Source: CADCVW01 sp035644935 (lineage in GTDB: Bacteria > Pseudomonadota > Alphaproteobacteria > Sphingomonadales > Sphingomonadaceae). From it: a stretch of 53,018 bases of DNA. The first letter of the stretch is position 1. The number at the start of each line of letters is the position of its first letter. Of this stretch, positions 25,307-33,011 are shown in pieces. The position numbers and the translations under genes were made by a program. The stretch covers positions 1 through 53,018 of the forward strand of contig DASQNO010000092.1 of NCBI GenBank assembly GCA_035644935.1. The letters are read 5' to 3'. The notes beneath the pieces were generated by a model, which did not search any database, was not told the origin of the DNA, and was given only the letters and a program-made list of their open reading frames with translations.

Positions 25307-26539
25307 ATGCTTGATGATTTCGACGTTCTGATCGTGGGAGCGGGCCACGCCGGCGCACAGGCCGCGATCGCGCTGCGGCAACGGGGTTTCGTGGGCAGCG
25401 TCTGCCTAGTCGGCGACGAGTTCGAGCTCCCCTACGAACGCCCGCCGCTCAGCAAGGACTACCTCGCGGGTGACAAGCCGTTCGAGCGCTTGCTGATACG
25501 CCCGCCCGGCTTCTGGACCGACCGTGCCGTCGCGCTTCGCCTTGGAACGGGTGCGTCGGCGGTGGACCCCGACGTTCGCCGTGTGACGCTAAGCGACGGG
25601 CGGACAATCGGGTACGGTACGCTCATCTGGGCGACGGGCGGCGCACCCCGGCGCCTGTCCTGCCCAGGCCACGATCTCGCCGGCGTTCACGGCGTGCGCA
25701 ATCGCGCCGACGTCGACCAGATGGTGCGCGAGCTTGCAATTGTTGACGACGTCGTGGTGATCGGCGGGGGTTATATCGGTTTGGAAACGGCAGCGGTTCT
25801 GATCGGGATGGGCAAAGCGGTCACCGTGCTTGAAGCACAGGACAGGGTTCTCGCCCGGGTAGCAGGCCCGGCGATATCGGCCTTCTACGAGGCGGAGCAC
25901 CGCGCGCGGGGCGTGGACCTTCGCACGGGCGCCAACGTCGTGTGCATCGAGGAGCGAGACGGGGCGGCATGCGGTGTTCGGCTCGAGGATGGAACGATTA
26001 TTCCTGCCCGGCTGGTGATCGCCGGCATCGGCATCGTGCCGGCCGTTGCTCCGCTGCTCGCGGCCGGTGCCGAGGGCGACGACGGAGTGCTCGTGGACGA
26101 TCATTGCCGGACAAGCCTGGCTTGTGTCTACGCGGTGGGCGACTGCGCCGCGCACCGCAACCGGTTCGCGGGCGGCGCAACGCTGCGCGTGGAGTCGGTC
26201 CAGAACGCCAACGATCAGGCGACGACCGTGGCCAGGTGTCTGACGGGCTCCCCCGAGCCCTACCAGGCGGTGCCATGGTTCTGGTCCAACCAGTACGACC
26301 TGCGGCTGCAAACCGTCGGGCTGTCTAGGGGCCATGACCAAGCCGTTCTCCGCGGCACGCCCGCGGCCCGCAGCTTTTCCGTCGTCTACCTGAAGGAGAA
26401 CCGCGTCGTTGCGCTGGACTGCGTCAATGCGACGCGCGACTACGCACAGGGCAAGGCGCTCGTGATCGCGGCGTCAAGGATCGATCCGGCGGTGCTGGCC
26501 GACGCCCGCGTGCCCCTCAAGGCGTTGATCGTCGCCTGA
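25307..26539 (+). CDS. FAD-dependent ferredoxin/rubredoxin-type reductase
   Basis: 410 aa of the putidaredoxin reductase/BphA4 type. The FAD-binding dinucleotide fold is at the N-terminus (DVLIVGAGHAGAQAAIA, GxGxxG at 11-16), followed by YERPPLSKDYL. The NAD(H)-binding motif VVVIGGGYIGLETAAVL is near residue 148, the second FAD motif VYAVGDCAAH near 270, and the C-terminal interface domain begins with VPWFWSNQYDLRLQ. It would pass electrons from NADH to a small iron-sulfur protein that serves a monooxygenase or dioxygenase. No ferredoxin, P450 or oxygenase gene is nearby, so its partner must be encoded elsewhere. Confidence 0.9.
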   Translation: MLDDFDVLIVGAGHAGAQAAIALRQRGFVGSVCLVGDEFELPYERPPLSKDYLAGDKPFERLLIRPPGFWTDRAVALRLGTGASAVDPDVRRVTLSDGRTIGYGTLIWATGGAPRRLSCPGHDLAGVHGVRNRADVDQMVRELAIVDDVVVIGGGYIGLETAAVLIGMGKAVTVLEAQDRVLARVAGPAISAFYEAEHRARGVDLRTGANVVCIEERDGAACGVRLEDGTIIPARLVIAGIGIVPAVAPLLAAGAEGDDGVLVDDHCRTSLACVYAVGDCAAHRNRFAGGATLRVESVQNANDQATTVARCLTGSPEPYQAVPWFWSNQYDLRLQTVGLSRGHDQAVLRGTPAARSFSVVYLKENRVVALDCVNATRDYAQGKALVIAASRIDPAVLADARVPLKALIVA

Positions 26540-26859
26540 CGCGCCATTGCGCCGGGTTCTAGCCTTGTCCTCAACCCTGCTGGCTAAGCCAAGATCTGCA
26601 TGAATGGACCACCGTCCTGCTCGCGACCTGCCGCAATCCGAGCAAAGGCGGGTCGCCTCTCACGGGCAAAGGTGCGGGCACGCCGGTAGCGTAGGATATC
26701 GTCGGCAACGCCCGAGGGCTTCGCACATGACCGCGCACTTCAACGCGACACAATGTCGGCTTCAAGCAGACAGGGGCGCGGGCTTCAAAAAGAAAAAGCG
26801 CAGCACCCGTCGGTGCTGCGCCTAGAGATGCGCCCAAACGCTACCTTCGCCTGTAACAA
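26540..26859. other. 320-nt gene-free stretch
   Basis: Between the reductase stop and the stop of the small membrane gene I see no coding sequence with convincing composition or start site on either strand. It contains the terminator of the minus-strand small gene (26793-26821). The remaining bases show no RNA gene that I can recognise. Confidence 0.5.
26793..26821 (-). terminator. Rho-independent terminator of the small membrane gene
   Basis: A perfect 10-bp stem GCGCAGCACC / GGTGCTGCGC (26798-26807 and 26812-26821) with a 4-base loop is followed, in the minus-strand direction, by a run of T (AAAAAGAAAAAC-type tract on plus at 26787-26797). It lies 38 bases downstream of the stop of the gene at 26860-27123 and is the clearest intrinsic terminator in the window. 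Confidence 0.9.
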
Positions 26860-27123
26860 TCAGGGGCTAACGGCTTCCTCGTCGTCCTTGTCGACGATGA
26901 GGTAGATGCCGATAGCAACGGTAACCGCGATCAGGATGAACACAAGCGCGCCCCCACGACCGCGGCCGCGAAACAACTCCTCATCGGCATCACTAGCCGC
27001 ACCGGCCCGCGCATCAACGCTCGCCAAGGCCGACTTGGCCGGCGCCTGCGGTGCGGCAACGGCTGGGGCAACCATCAAAGCGACGGACGCCGCCCCCGCC
27101 GTGAACAATTGACCGATGCGCAT
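26860..27123 (-). CDS. Small exported or membrane protein with C-terminal span
   Basis: 87 aa from ATG 27123, which has GGGAG seven bases upstream; a TTG 21 bases further upstream is not needed. Residues 1-24 look like a Sec signal peptide (MRIGQLFTAGAASVALMVAP followed by AVAAP, with an AxA cleavage site). The middle is Ala/Asp-rich with FRGRGRGG, and residues about 60-78 are a hydrophobic span (ALVFILIAVTVAIGIYLIV) followed by an acidic tail (DKDDEEA). After signal cleavage it would be a single-span inner-membrane protein with a cytoplasmic acidic tail. Similar proteins are common hypotheticals in sphingomonads; I know no function. It is monocistronic, with its own terminator. Confidence 0.82.
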   Translation of the reverse strand: MRIGQLFTAGAASVALMVAPAVAAPQAPAKSALASVDARAGAASDADEELFRGRGRGGALVFILIAVTVAIGIYLIVDKDDEEAVSP

Positions 27124-27271
27124 CTTTATGTCTCCCTGACTCAAGTTCTTCGCGTTGTCACGCGTGGCCGAGGCTGTGGCGTAGTGGCGGTGATTCTACA
27201 ACCACAATCTCGCCAACCAAGCTAAGCGCTCGACAAGGCTAACCGATATCCAACGCGTTTTCCCAATAGGC

Positions 27272-27347
27272 TGGTGGAGCCGAGGGGAATCGAACCCCTG
27301 ACCTCTGCAGTGCGATTGCAGCGCTCTCCCATCTGAGCTACGGCCCC
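27272..27347 (-). tRNA. tRNA-Ala (anticodon CGC)
   Basis: 76 bases on the minus strand starting GGGGCCGTAGCTCAG. The acceptor stem GGGGCCG pairs with CGGCTCC, the anticodon stem CTGCA/TGCAG encloses loop ATCGCAC with anticodon CGC (reads GCG), and the T arm is AGGGG-TTCGATT-CCCCT. The 3' CCA is encoded (27272-27274). It would read GCG, a frequent Ala codon in this GC-rich DNA. Confidence 0.96.
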
Positions 27348-27450
27348 GCGCGCTTTCCCGCAGCAGGATGCGGACGTTCTTAGCGGGGCGGTCCGGGCTA
27401 TGCAATCGGACAGCGGCCGCGAATTCGCGGGGTGGCACAAGGGGACATAT

Positions 27451-28437
27451 ATGGCGCGCGCTTGGCATCTGGCATCGCGGCCGCAGGGCACGCCCACGGC
27501 CGAGAACTTCACCCTCTCCGACCTGGCGCTGCCCCCGCTGGGCGACGGTATGGTGCGCGTGCGCAACCGCTGGCTGTCGGTGGACCCGTACATGCGAGGG
27601 CGCATGAACGACGTGAAAAGCTATGTTCCGCCGTTCCAGGTCGGCGCGCCGATGGAAGGTGGCGCGGTCGGCGAGGTGGTGGAAAGCCGCAGCCCGGATT
27701 TCGCACCCGGCGATCTGGTCTCCTCCATGCTCGGCTGGCGCGACGAGGCGGTGGCGCCAGCTGCGGCGTTCACCAAGCTGCCGAATCTCGGCGTCGAGCC
27801 GCAGCAATGGCTGGGCAATCTCGGCCTGACGGGCGCGACTGCCTATTTCGGGCTGCTGCGCGTCGCGGCTGCAAAAGAAGGCGACATCCTGTTCGTGTCG
27901 GCGGCGGCCGGCGCGGTCGGGTCGGCGGTGGTGCAGATCGCCAAGGCGAAAGGCATGACCGTGATCGGATCGGCGGGCGGCGCGGACAAGTGCGCGTGGG
28001 TGCGCGAACTTGGGGCGGACGCCTGCGTTGACTACAAGGCCGAACCGGTAGTCAAAGGACTGATGGCGGCCGCGCCGAAGGGCGTCGACGTTTACTTCGA
28101 CAATGTTGGCGGCGACCATCTCGACGCGGCGCTCGCCGTCGCCCGCAACGGCGCACGGTTCGCGATCTGCGGCATGATCGACAGCTACAACGGCGGCGCG
28201 CCGGCGGGACTGCGATATGCCATGCGCATCATTTCGGCGCGCATCCGAATCGAAGGCTTCATTTTCACCGACTACATGGCGGACATGCCGCAGTTCATCG
28301 CCGACATGGCGGGCTGGATCGCTTCGGGGCAGGTCAAGGCCCGAGAAACGGTGCACGAAGGGTTGGAAAGCGCGCCCGAGGCGTTCCAGGGACTGTTCAG
28401 CGGCGGCAACACGGGAAAGATGCTGGTGCGGGTGTAA
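27451..28437 (+). CDS. NADP-dependent oxidoreductase (CurA/PTGR-like MDR)
   Basis: 328 aa from ATG 27451 (MARAWHLASRPQG); the open frame begins 17 codons earlier. It belongs to the zinc-free medium-chain reductases: VDPYMRGRMND (about 48-58) is the PTGR/CurA hallmark and FVSAAAGAVGSAVVQIAKA (about 149-167) is the NADPH-binding AAGAVGS loop. The C-terminal ends with FSGGNTGKMLVRV, as usual in this group. It reduces alpha,beta-unsaturated ketones or aldehydes with NADPH, serving detoxification or redox metabolism. It stands alone between a tRNA on the opposite strand and a convergent metallopeptidase. Confidence 0.9.
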   Translation: MARAWHLASRPQGTPTAENFTLSDLALPPLGDGMVRVRNRWLSVDPYMRGRMNDVKSYVPPFQVGAPMEGGAVGEVVESRSPDFAPGDLVSSMLGWRDEAVAPAAAFTKLPNLGVEPQQWLGNLGLTGATAYFGLLRVAAAKEGDILFVSAAAGAVGSAVVQIAKAKGMTVIGSAGGADKCAWVRELGADACVDYKAEPVVKGLMAAAPKGVDVYFDNVGGDHLDAALAVARNGARFAICGMIDSYNGGAPAGLRYAMRIISARIRIEGFIFTDYMADMPQFIADMAGWIASGQVKARETVHEGLESAPEAFQGLFSGGNTGKMLVRV

Positions 28438-28438
28438 G

Positions 28439-28466
28439 AACCCTCTCCCGCTTGCGAAAGAGGGTT
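28439..28466. terminator. Hairpin between convergent genes
   Basis: An 8-bp perfect inverted repeat AACCCTCT / AGAGGGTT with a 12-base loop lies right after the oxidoreductase stop and before the convergent metallopeptidase stop. It has no U-tract in either direction, so it is either a bidirectional weak terminator or a REP-like palindrome; the core CCCTCTCCCGCTTGCG resembles dispersed intergenic palindromes of alphaproteobacteria. Confidence 0.5.
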
Positions 28467-28469
28467 GCG

Positions 28470-29381
28470 CTACGCCAGCGCCCCCCCGAACGTGTCGCAC
28501 GCCGCCGGGTCGCCGCTCTGCAATCCCGTGCGGAGCCACTGCATGCGCTGCGCCGACGTGCCGTGGGTGAAGCTTTCCGGCACCACGCGCCCGCCGCCGG
28601 CACGCTGTAGCGTGTCATCACCGATCGCCTGTGCGGCGGTCAGGCCCTCCTCCACATCGCCCGGCTCCAATCGCTCGCGGTTATTGGCGGCCCAGACGCC
28701 CGCGTAGCAGTCCGCCTGCAGTTCCATCGCAACCTGCGCCTTGTTGCCCTCGGCTTTCGACGACCGCGCTTGAATAGCGCGGACCTTGTCGGACACGCCG
28801 GTCAGCGTCTGGATATGGTGCCCGACCTCGTGCGCGATGACATAGGCCTGCGCAAAATCGCCGGCAGCGCCAAACTTGTTCTGCAACTCGCCGTAGAAGC
28901 TGGTGTCGATGTAGATGCTATTGTCCGACGGGCAGTAGAAGGGTCCCATCGCCGATTGCGCCGCGCCGCAGCCCGAGTTGGTTCCACCCGTAAAGAAGGC
29001 GAAACCCGCGGGCTGGTAGCGTTGTCCGGATGCTTGGAAGATCTTCGTCCATGTATCTTCGGTGCTCGCCAGGACTTGGCATGAGAACCGCTTCTCGGGT
29101 GATCCCGCACAGGCCTGTGCGGCGTCGTTGGTGGCGCCGCTGCCAGCCGTCACCCCGGGCTGGCCGGGCGACAAAATTCCCGATCCGCCGCCGCCGAACA
29201 TGCCTAGCATCCATGCGCCGAGCAGCAGCACGACCACCCCGCCGATCCCGAAGCGGCTCGCCACCAGGCCGATGATGAGGCCAAGACCGCCGCCCATGCC
29301 GCCGCCACCGCCGCCGAAGCCGCCGCCGCCGGCGCCTTGATCGCGGACGTTGTCGCTGGTGCGGTAATCGTCGAGCTTCAT
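28470..29381 (-). CDS. Neutral zinc metallopeptidase (YpfJ family)
   Basis: 303 aa from ATG 29381. The N-terminus MKLDDYRTSDNVRDQ is followed by a Gly-rich linker (17-33) and one membrane span (about 34-62), then a periplasmic domain. The zinc site is HEVGHH (184-189), with a downstream Glu in MELQADCYAG, which completes the family pattern. Several Cys (for example in NSGCGAAQSAMGPFYC) could form a disulfide. The family is annotated as a neutral zinc metallopeptidase of the envelope; substrates are unknown. Length and motif order are normal. Confidence 0.92.
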   Translation of the reverse strand: MKLDDYRTSDNVRDQGAGGGGFGGGGGGMGGGLGLIIGLVASRFGIGGVVVLLLGAWMLGMFGGGGSGILSPGQPGVTAGSGATNDAAQACAGSPEKRFSCQVLASTEDTWTKIFQASGQRYQPAGFAFFTGGTNSGCGAAQSAMGPFYCPSDNSIYIDTSFYGELQNKFGAAGDFAQAYVIAHEVGHHIQTLTGVSDKVRAIQARSSKAEGNKAQVAMELQADCYAGVWAANNRERLEPGDVEEGLTAAQAIGDDTLQRAGGGRVVPESFTHGTSAQRMQWLRTGLQSGDPAACDTFGGALA

Positions 29382-29482
29382 GGGCGGCACTCCGGCACAT
29401 CGTTTCGCCGCCAACACGCGGGCGGCCGGGCGGTTGCATAACGCCCACCGCTCGTGGAAAGCAAAGCGCCGGAGGGTATGCG

Positions 29483-30256
29483 ATGTTCCTTGAAGGCAAG
29501 ACCGCGATCGTTACCGGCTCGACGTCGGGCATCGGCCTCGGCATCGCCAAGGCGCTGGCGGGCGCCGGCGCGCGGGTCATGATCAACGGCTTCGGCACCT
29601 CCGAAGCCATCGGCGCCGCGCTGGCGGAGGTCGGGGAGGGGGCGGTTTACAGCGACGCCGACATGAGTGATCCCGCGGCGATCGCCGCTATGGTGGCGCG
29701 CTGCGCCGACGAACTCGGCGGCCCGGACATCCTCGTCAATAACGCCGGCATCCAGCACGTCGCCCCCGTACAGGACTTCCCGCTCGACAAATGGGACGCG
29801 ATCCTCGCCATCGTCCTGTCCTCCACATTTCATGCGACGCGCGCGGCAGTGCCGGGGATGAAGGTGAACGGGTGGGGACGGATCATCAACACGGGGTCGG
29901 CGCACAGCCTGGTCGCCAGTCCGAACAAGGCGCCCTATGTCGCGGCCAAGCACGGCGTGGCGGGCTTCACCAAGGCGATCGCGCTGGAACTGGCGCAAAG
30001 CGGGATCACCGCCAACGTCATCTCGCCGGGTTACGTGTGGACGCCGCTGATCGAAAAACAGATCCCCGACACGATGAAGACGCGCGGCCTGTCGCGCGAG
30101 CAGGTGATCAACGACGTGCTGCTCGCCGCGCAGCCGACCAAGACGTTCGTGACGATCGAACAGGTGGCGAGCCTGGCGCTTTACCTCTGCCGTGACGAGG
30201 CGAGCGCGATCACGGGAGCGAACCTTTCGGTGGACGGCGGCTGGACCGCGCAATGA
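29483..30256 (+). CDS. bdhA: 3-hydroxybutyrate dehydrogenase
   Basis: 257 aa classical short-chain dehydrogenase. NAD-binding TGSTSGIGLGIA (11-22), NNAGIQHV (86-93), catalytic Ser139 in NTGSAHS, and Tyr152/Lys156 in YVAAKHG. The ISPGYVWTPLIEKQI segment and the C-terminal SVDGGWTAQ match D-beta-hydroxybutyrate dehydrogenases, which oxidise (R)-3-hydroxybutyrate to acetoacetate in PHB or ketone-body use. The ATG has GGAGGG eight bases upstream. Its stop overlaps the next gene by four bases (ATGA). Confidence 0.93.
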   Translation: MFLEGKTAIVTGSTSGIGLGIAKALAGAGARVMINGFGTSEAIGAALAEVGEGAVYSDADMSDPAAIAAMVARCADELGGPDILVNNAGIQHVAPVQDFPLDKWDAILAIVLSSTFHATRAAVPGMKVNGWGRIINTGSAHSLVASPNKAPYVAAKHGVAGFTKAIALELAQSGITANVISPGYVWTPLIEKQIPDTMKTRGLSREQVINDVLLAAQPTKTFVTIEQVASLALYLCRDEASAITGANLSVDGGWTAQ

Positions 30257-30870
30257 AGGGCGGCGTTCTCCTGCTTGCGACGGCGCTGGCGGGCTGCGCT
30301 CCCGGAGGCGGGGACCGCCTCGGGATAGCCGCGCAGCAGGGGTGGCGCGCGGTCGCGATGCCGGCCGATCGCACGCGGATCGGCGACTGGAGAAAGGCGT
30401 GGACCGAGGGGCTGCGGCGCGCGCGCGCCGCGGGACACGGCGGCGAGATCGCGCGCGAAGGCGCGCTGCTGCACCCGGACGCGGCGCTGACCGGCGCCGC
30501 CTTGCCGGACGGCGCATACGCCTGCCGCGTCATCAAGCTGGGCGCGCAGAGCGAGGGGGGGCTGCATTACGTCGCCTATCCGCGCTTCGATTGCCGCATC
30601 GACCGCGAAGACGGGCTGCAGCACTTCACCAAGCTTACCGGATCGCAGCGGCCAACCGGGCACCTCTTCCCCGACAGCGACCGCCGCACCGTGTTCCTGG
30701 GCACGTTGATCCTTGCCGACGAACGCATGGCGATCCGCTACGGCCGCGACCGCGAGCGCGACATGGCCGGCGTGGTCGAACGGATCGGCCCGCAGCGTTG
30801 GCGGCTGGCGCTGCCTTACCCACGCTTTGAATCGCTGATCGACGTTATCGAACTGGTCCCCGTGGGCTAG
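30253..30870 (+). CDS. DUF4893 lipoprotein
   Basis: 205 aa. The first 15 residues form a lipoprotein signal peptide with lipobox LAGC (Cys15). The rest matches the DUF4893 pattern of sphingomonads: DRTRIGDWRKAW, YACRVIKLG, YVAYPRFDCRI, FTKLTGSQRPTGHL, VFLGTLIL and a C-terminal FESLIDVIELVP. Function unknown; it should sit in the periplasm, attached to the inner or outer membrane. The ATG overlaps the bdhA stop. Its TAG shares a CTAG palindrome with the stop of the convergent aldo/keto reductase. Confidence 0.9.
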   Translation: MKGGVLLLATALAGCAPGGGDRLGIAAQQGWRAVAMPADRTRIGDWRKAWTEGLRRARAAGHGGEIAREGALLHPDAALTGAALPDGAYACRVIKLGAQSEGGLHYVAYPRFDCRIDREDGLQHFTKLTGSQRPTGHLFPDSDRRTVFLGTLILADERMAIRYGRDRERDMAGVVERIGPQRWRLALPYPRFESLIDVIELVPVG

Positions 30871-31808
30871 TCCGCGCTGGCCGCGTCCAGTGCGGCAATC
30901 TGTTCCCCGCTGAGTTCCAGCCGCAGCGCGCCCAGCAGTTCCTCCAGTTGCGCAACGCCCGTTGCGCTCGCGATCGGCGCGGTGATGCCGGGCTGCGCGG
31001 CGGTCCAGGCGAGCGCGATTTGCGCGGGCGTGGCCCCTGTCTCCGCCGCTACGCCGTCGAGCGCGGCCAGCACGCGCGCGCCCTTTTCCGTCCGCAGATA
31101 CTCGATGTTCCGCGAGCCCCGCACGCTTTTGCCGAGGTCTGCTTCAGAACGGTACTTGCCCGTCAGAAAGCCGTTGGCGAGGCTGTAGTACGGCGCAACC
31201 CCAATGCCGCGGGCCACGCAAAGATCGCGCAACGGCCCTTCGAACCGCGCGCGCTCGACCATGTTGTACCACGGCTGGAGCACGCTGTAGGCGACCAGAC
31301 CGTTCGCGGCGCTGACGTCCAGCGCCTCCGCCAGCCGCGTCGCGTCGTAGTTGGACGCGCCCAGCGCGCGTACCTTGCCTGCGCGCACCAGCGCATCGAA
31401 CGCGCCCAGCGTGTCCGCCAGCGGCGTGCCCGCGTCGTCCTTGTGCGCGTAGTAGAGGTCGATCGTCTCGACACCCAGCCGCCGCAGCGAAGCATCGCAT
31501 GCGGCGGCGATCCTTTCGGGAGCCAGGCCCGCCATCATGCCGACCTTGGTCGCGATCTGCACGCGCTCACGCTTGCCGGACCGCTCGAGCCATCGGCCGA
31601 TCACCGTCTCCGATTCTCCGCCTTTGTGTCCTGGCGCCCAGGCCGAGTAGACATCGGCGGTGTCGATCATCACGCCGCCGCCCTCAACGAACGCGTCCAG
31701 GATGGCGAAGCTCGCGGCTTCGTCCGCGGTCCAGCCGAAGACGTTGCCGCCCAGGATCAGAGCGGGGGTAGCAAGGCCGCTGGAGCCGAGCGGGCGGTGG
31801 TCAATCAT
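30867..31808 (-). CDS. Aldo/keto reductase
   Basis: 313 aa TIM-barrel reductase. The catalytic tetrad is Asp49, Tyr54, Lys88 and His122 (in MIDTADVY, IATKVG and YYAHKDD). The N-terminal RPLGSSGLATPALILGG and the length fit the YajO/tas-like subgroup, NADPH-dependent reductases of aldehydes and ketones. Its ATG overlaps the manC stop (ATGA), so it is co-translated with the GDP-mannose enzyme. A role in sugar metabolism is possible but not shown. Confidence 0.9.
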   Translation of the reverse strand: MIDHRPLGSSGLATPALILGGNVFGWTADEAASFAILDAFVEGGGVMIDTADVYSAWAPGHKGGESETVIGRWLERSGKRERVQIATKVGMMAGLAPERIAAACDASLRRLGVETIDLYYAHKDDAGTPLADTLGAFDALVRAGKVRALGASNYDATRLAEALDVSAANGLVAYSVLQPWYNMVERARFEGPLRDLCVARGIGVAPYYSLANGFLTGKYRSEADLGKSVRGSRNIEYLRTEKGARVLAALDGVAAETGATPAQIALAWTAAQPGITAPIASATGVAQLEELLGALRLELSGEQIAALDAASAD

Positions 31809-32863
31809 TGGGAATCCTTTCGATTGGCGGCGGCCAAGGCGTCAACGGCCTCGCGCACGCGCTGGCTCGACCCGCGCGGCATCACCAGCACGGCATCGGG
31901 CGTAGCGACGATGGTAAGGCCATGAACATCGATGCAGGTGACGCTGAGGCCTTCGGCGCGGACCAGAAGGTCAGTGGCGTCGATTGCGCGCACCTCGCCG
32001 CCTAACGTGTTGCCGTTCGCATCCTTGGCCGACACCTCGTACAACGCGTCCCAGCTGCCGACATCCGACCAGCCGAGCGTGCTGGGCACCACGGCGACGC
32101 GCTCGCTACGCTCCATCACCGCCACGTCGATGGAAACCGACGGCGAGGCCGCGAACGCCGCCGGTGCGGGACGCACCCGCTGCTTGTCATGCGCGCCTTC
32201 GGCGATCGCCGCCCTGGCGCTCATCAGAACCTCCGGGGCGTAGGCGGCAAGCGCGTCGAGCAAGGCGGACGCGGCGAACAGGAAGATTCCGCCGTTCCAC
32301 AGGAAACGTCCTGTCGCCAGATACCCTTCCGCCGTCGCGCGATCGGGCTTTTCGACGAAGCGCGCTGCGCGCTCGACGCCGAGGGCCAATACCGGGCCCC
32401 GCTCGATATAGCCGAAGCCGGTCTCCGGCGCGGTGGGAGCCATGCCGAACGTCACCAGCCAGCCGTCTCGCGCGAGGGGCAGGCCCGCCTCGATCGCCGC
32501 GTAGAAAGCCGGGAGGTCGGGGATCAGATGGTCGCTTGGCATGACCAGCAAAAGCGCGTCCGGCTCGGCGACCAGCGCGGCCAGTGCGATCGCGGGCGCC
32601 GTGTTGCGACCGACGGGCTCCAGGATCAGCGTCGCGTCGCCGGCGCCGGCGGCCGCGAGCTGCATGGCAATCTCCGCCTCGTGAGCACCGCCCGCAACGA
32701 CCACCGGCGCGGTGAAGCGCGTGCGGTCGGCGGCGCGGCGGGCGGTCAGCTGCAGCATCGTCTCCGCCCCGGTGAGCGGCAACAGCTGCTTGGGCCGTTC
32801 GGGCCGTGACAACGGCCACAGCCGCGTGCCCGATCCCCCGGACAGGATAACGGGCGTGATCAT
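31805..32863 (-). CDS. manC: Mannose-1-phosphate guanylyltransferase
   Basis: 352 aa from ATG 32863, with GGAGA upstream. The nucleotidyltransferase signature GGSGTRLWPLSRPERPKQ (9-26) is complete, with the PSDHLI motif near residue 116 and FVEKPDRATAEGYL near 168. The C-terminal phosphomannose-isomerase cupin of bifunctional ManC/AlgA enzymes is absent; the length is that of the monofunctional type. It makes GDP-mannose from mannose-1-phosphate and GTP, a precursor for the EPS locus (directly or through GDP-fucose/rhamnose). It is transcribed divergently from the priming sugar transferase at 33012. Confidence 0.93.
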   Translation of the reverse strand: MITPVILSGGSGTRLWPLSRPERPKQLLPLTGAETMLQLTARRAADRTRFTAPVVVAGGAHEAEIAMQLAAAGAGDATLILEPVGRNTAPAIALAALVAEPDALLLVMPSDHLIPDLPAFYAAIEAGLPLARDGWLVTFGMAPTAPETGFGYIERGPVLALGVERAARFVEKPDRATAEGYLATGRFLWNGGIFLFAASALLDALAAYAPEVLMSARAAIAEGAHDKQRVRPAPAAFAASPSVSIDVAVMERSERVAVVPSTLGWSDVGSWDALYEVSAKDANGNTLGGEVRAIDATDLLVRAEGLSVTCIDVHGLTIVATPDAVLVMPRGSSQRVREAVDALAAANRKDSQ

Positions 32864-33011
32864 GCGAAGGTCTCCATCTCGAACGGGGCCTAGCCGGGAT
32901 CGGACCCGAAGTGAAAGCCGCGCCTCTTCACCACATTTTTGTAAAGTTATGCGACAGTGTAGGCTGATGTCGGCCCGCCTGACCCCCAGGGATGCTTTGT
33001 TCGCGTAAAAC
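32864..33011 (+). promoter_or_regulatory. Divergent manC / priming-transferase promoter region
   Basis: 148 bases between two divergent starts. The least GC-rich part (32930-32970) includes TGTAAA-N5-GCGACA at 32940-32956, about 55 bases upstream of the sugar-transferase ATG. The element TTTGTAAAG recurs upstream of the GNAT operon (52575-52583). It is a candidate binding site for PrsR or another regulator of the XrtA block; no -24/-12 promoter fits downstream of it by eye. Confidence 0.3.

Noticed and set aside
26571..26837. Possible 88-codon gene on the minus strand
   Set aside because: It would contain the terminator hairpin of the neighbouring gene and lacks a ribosome site.
26860..27123. 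PEP-CTERM sorting substrate
   Set aside because: The C-terminal span is followed by an acidic, not Arg-rich, tail and there is no PEP motif before it.
27196..28539. 447-codon minus-strand open frame
   Set aside because: Runs through a tRNA gene and antisense to the CurA-like reductase, so it cannot be a real protein gene.
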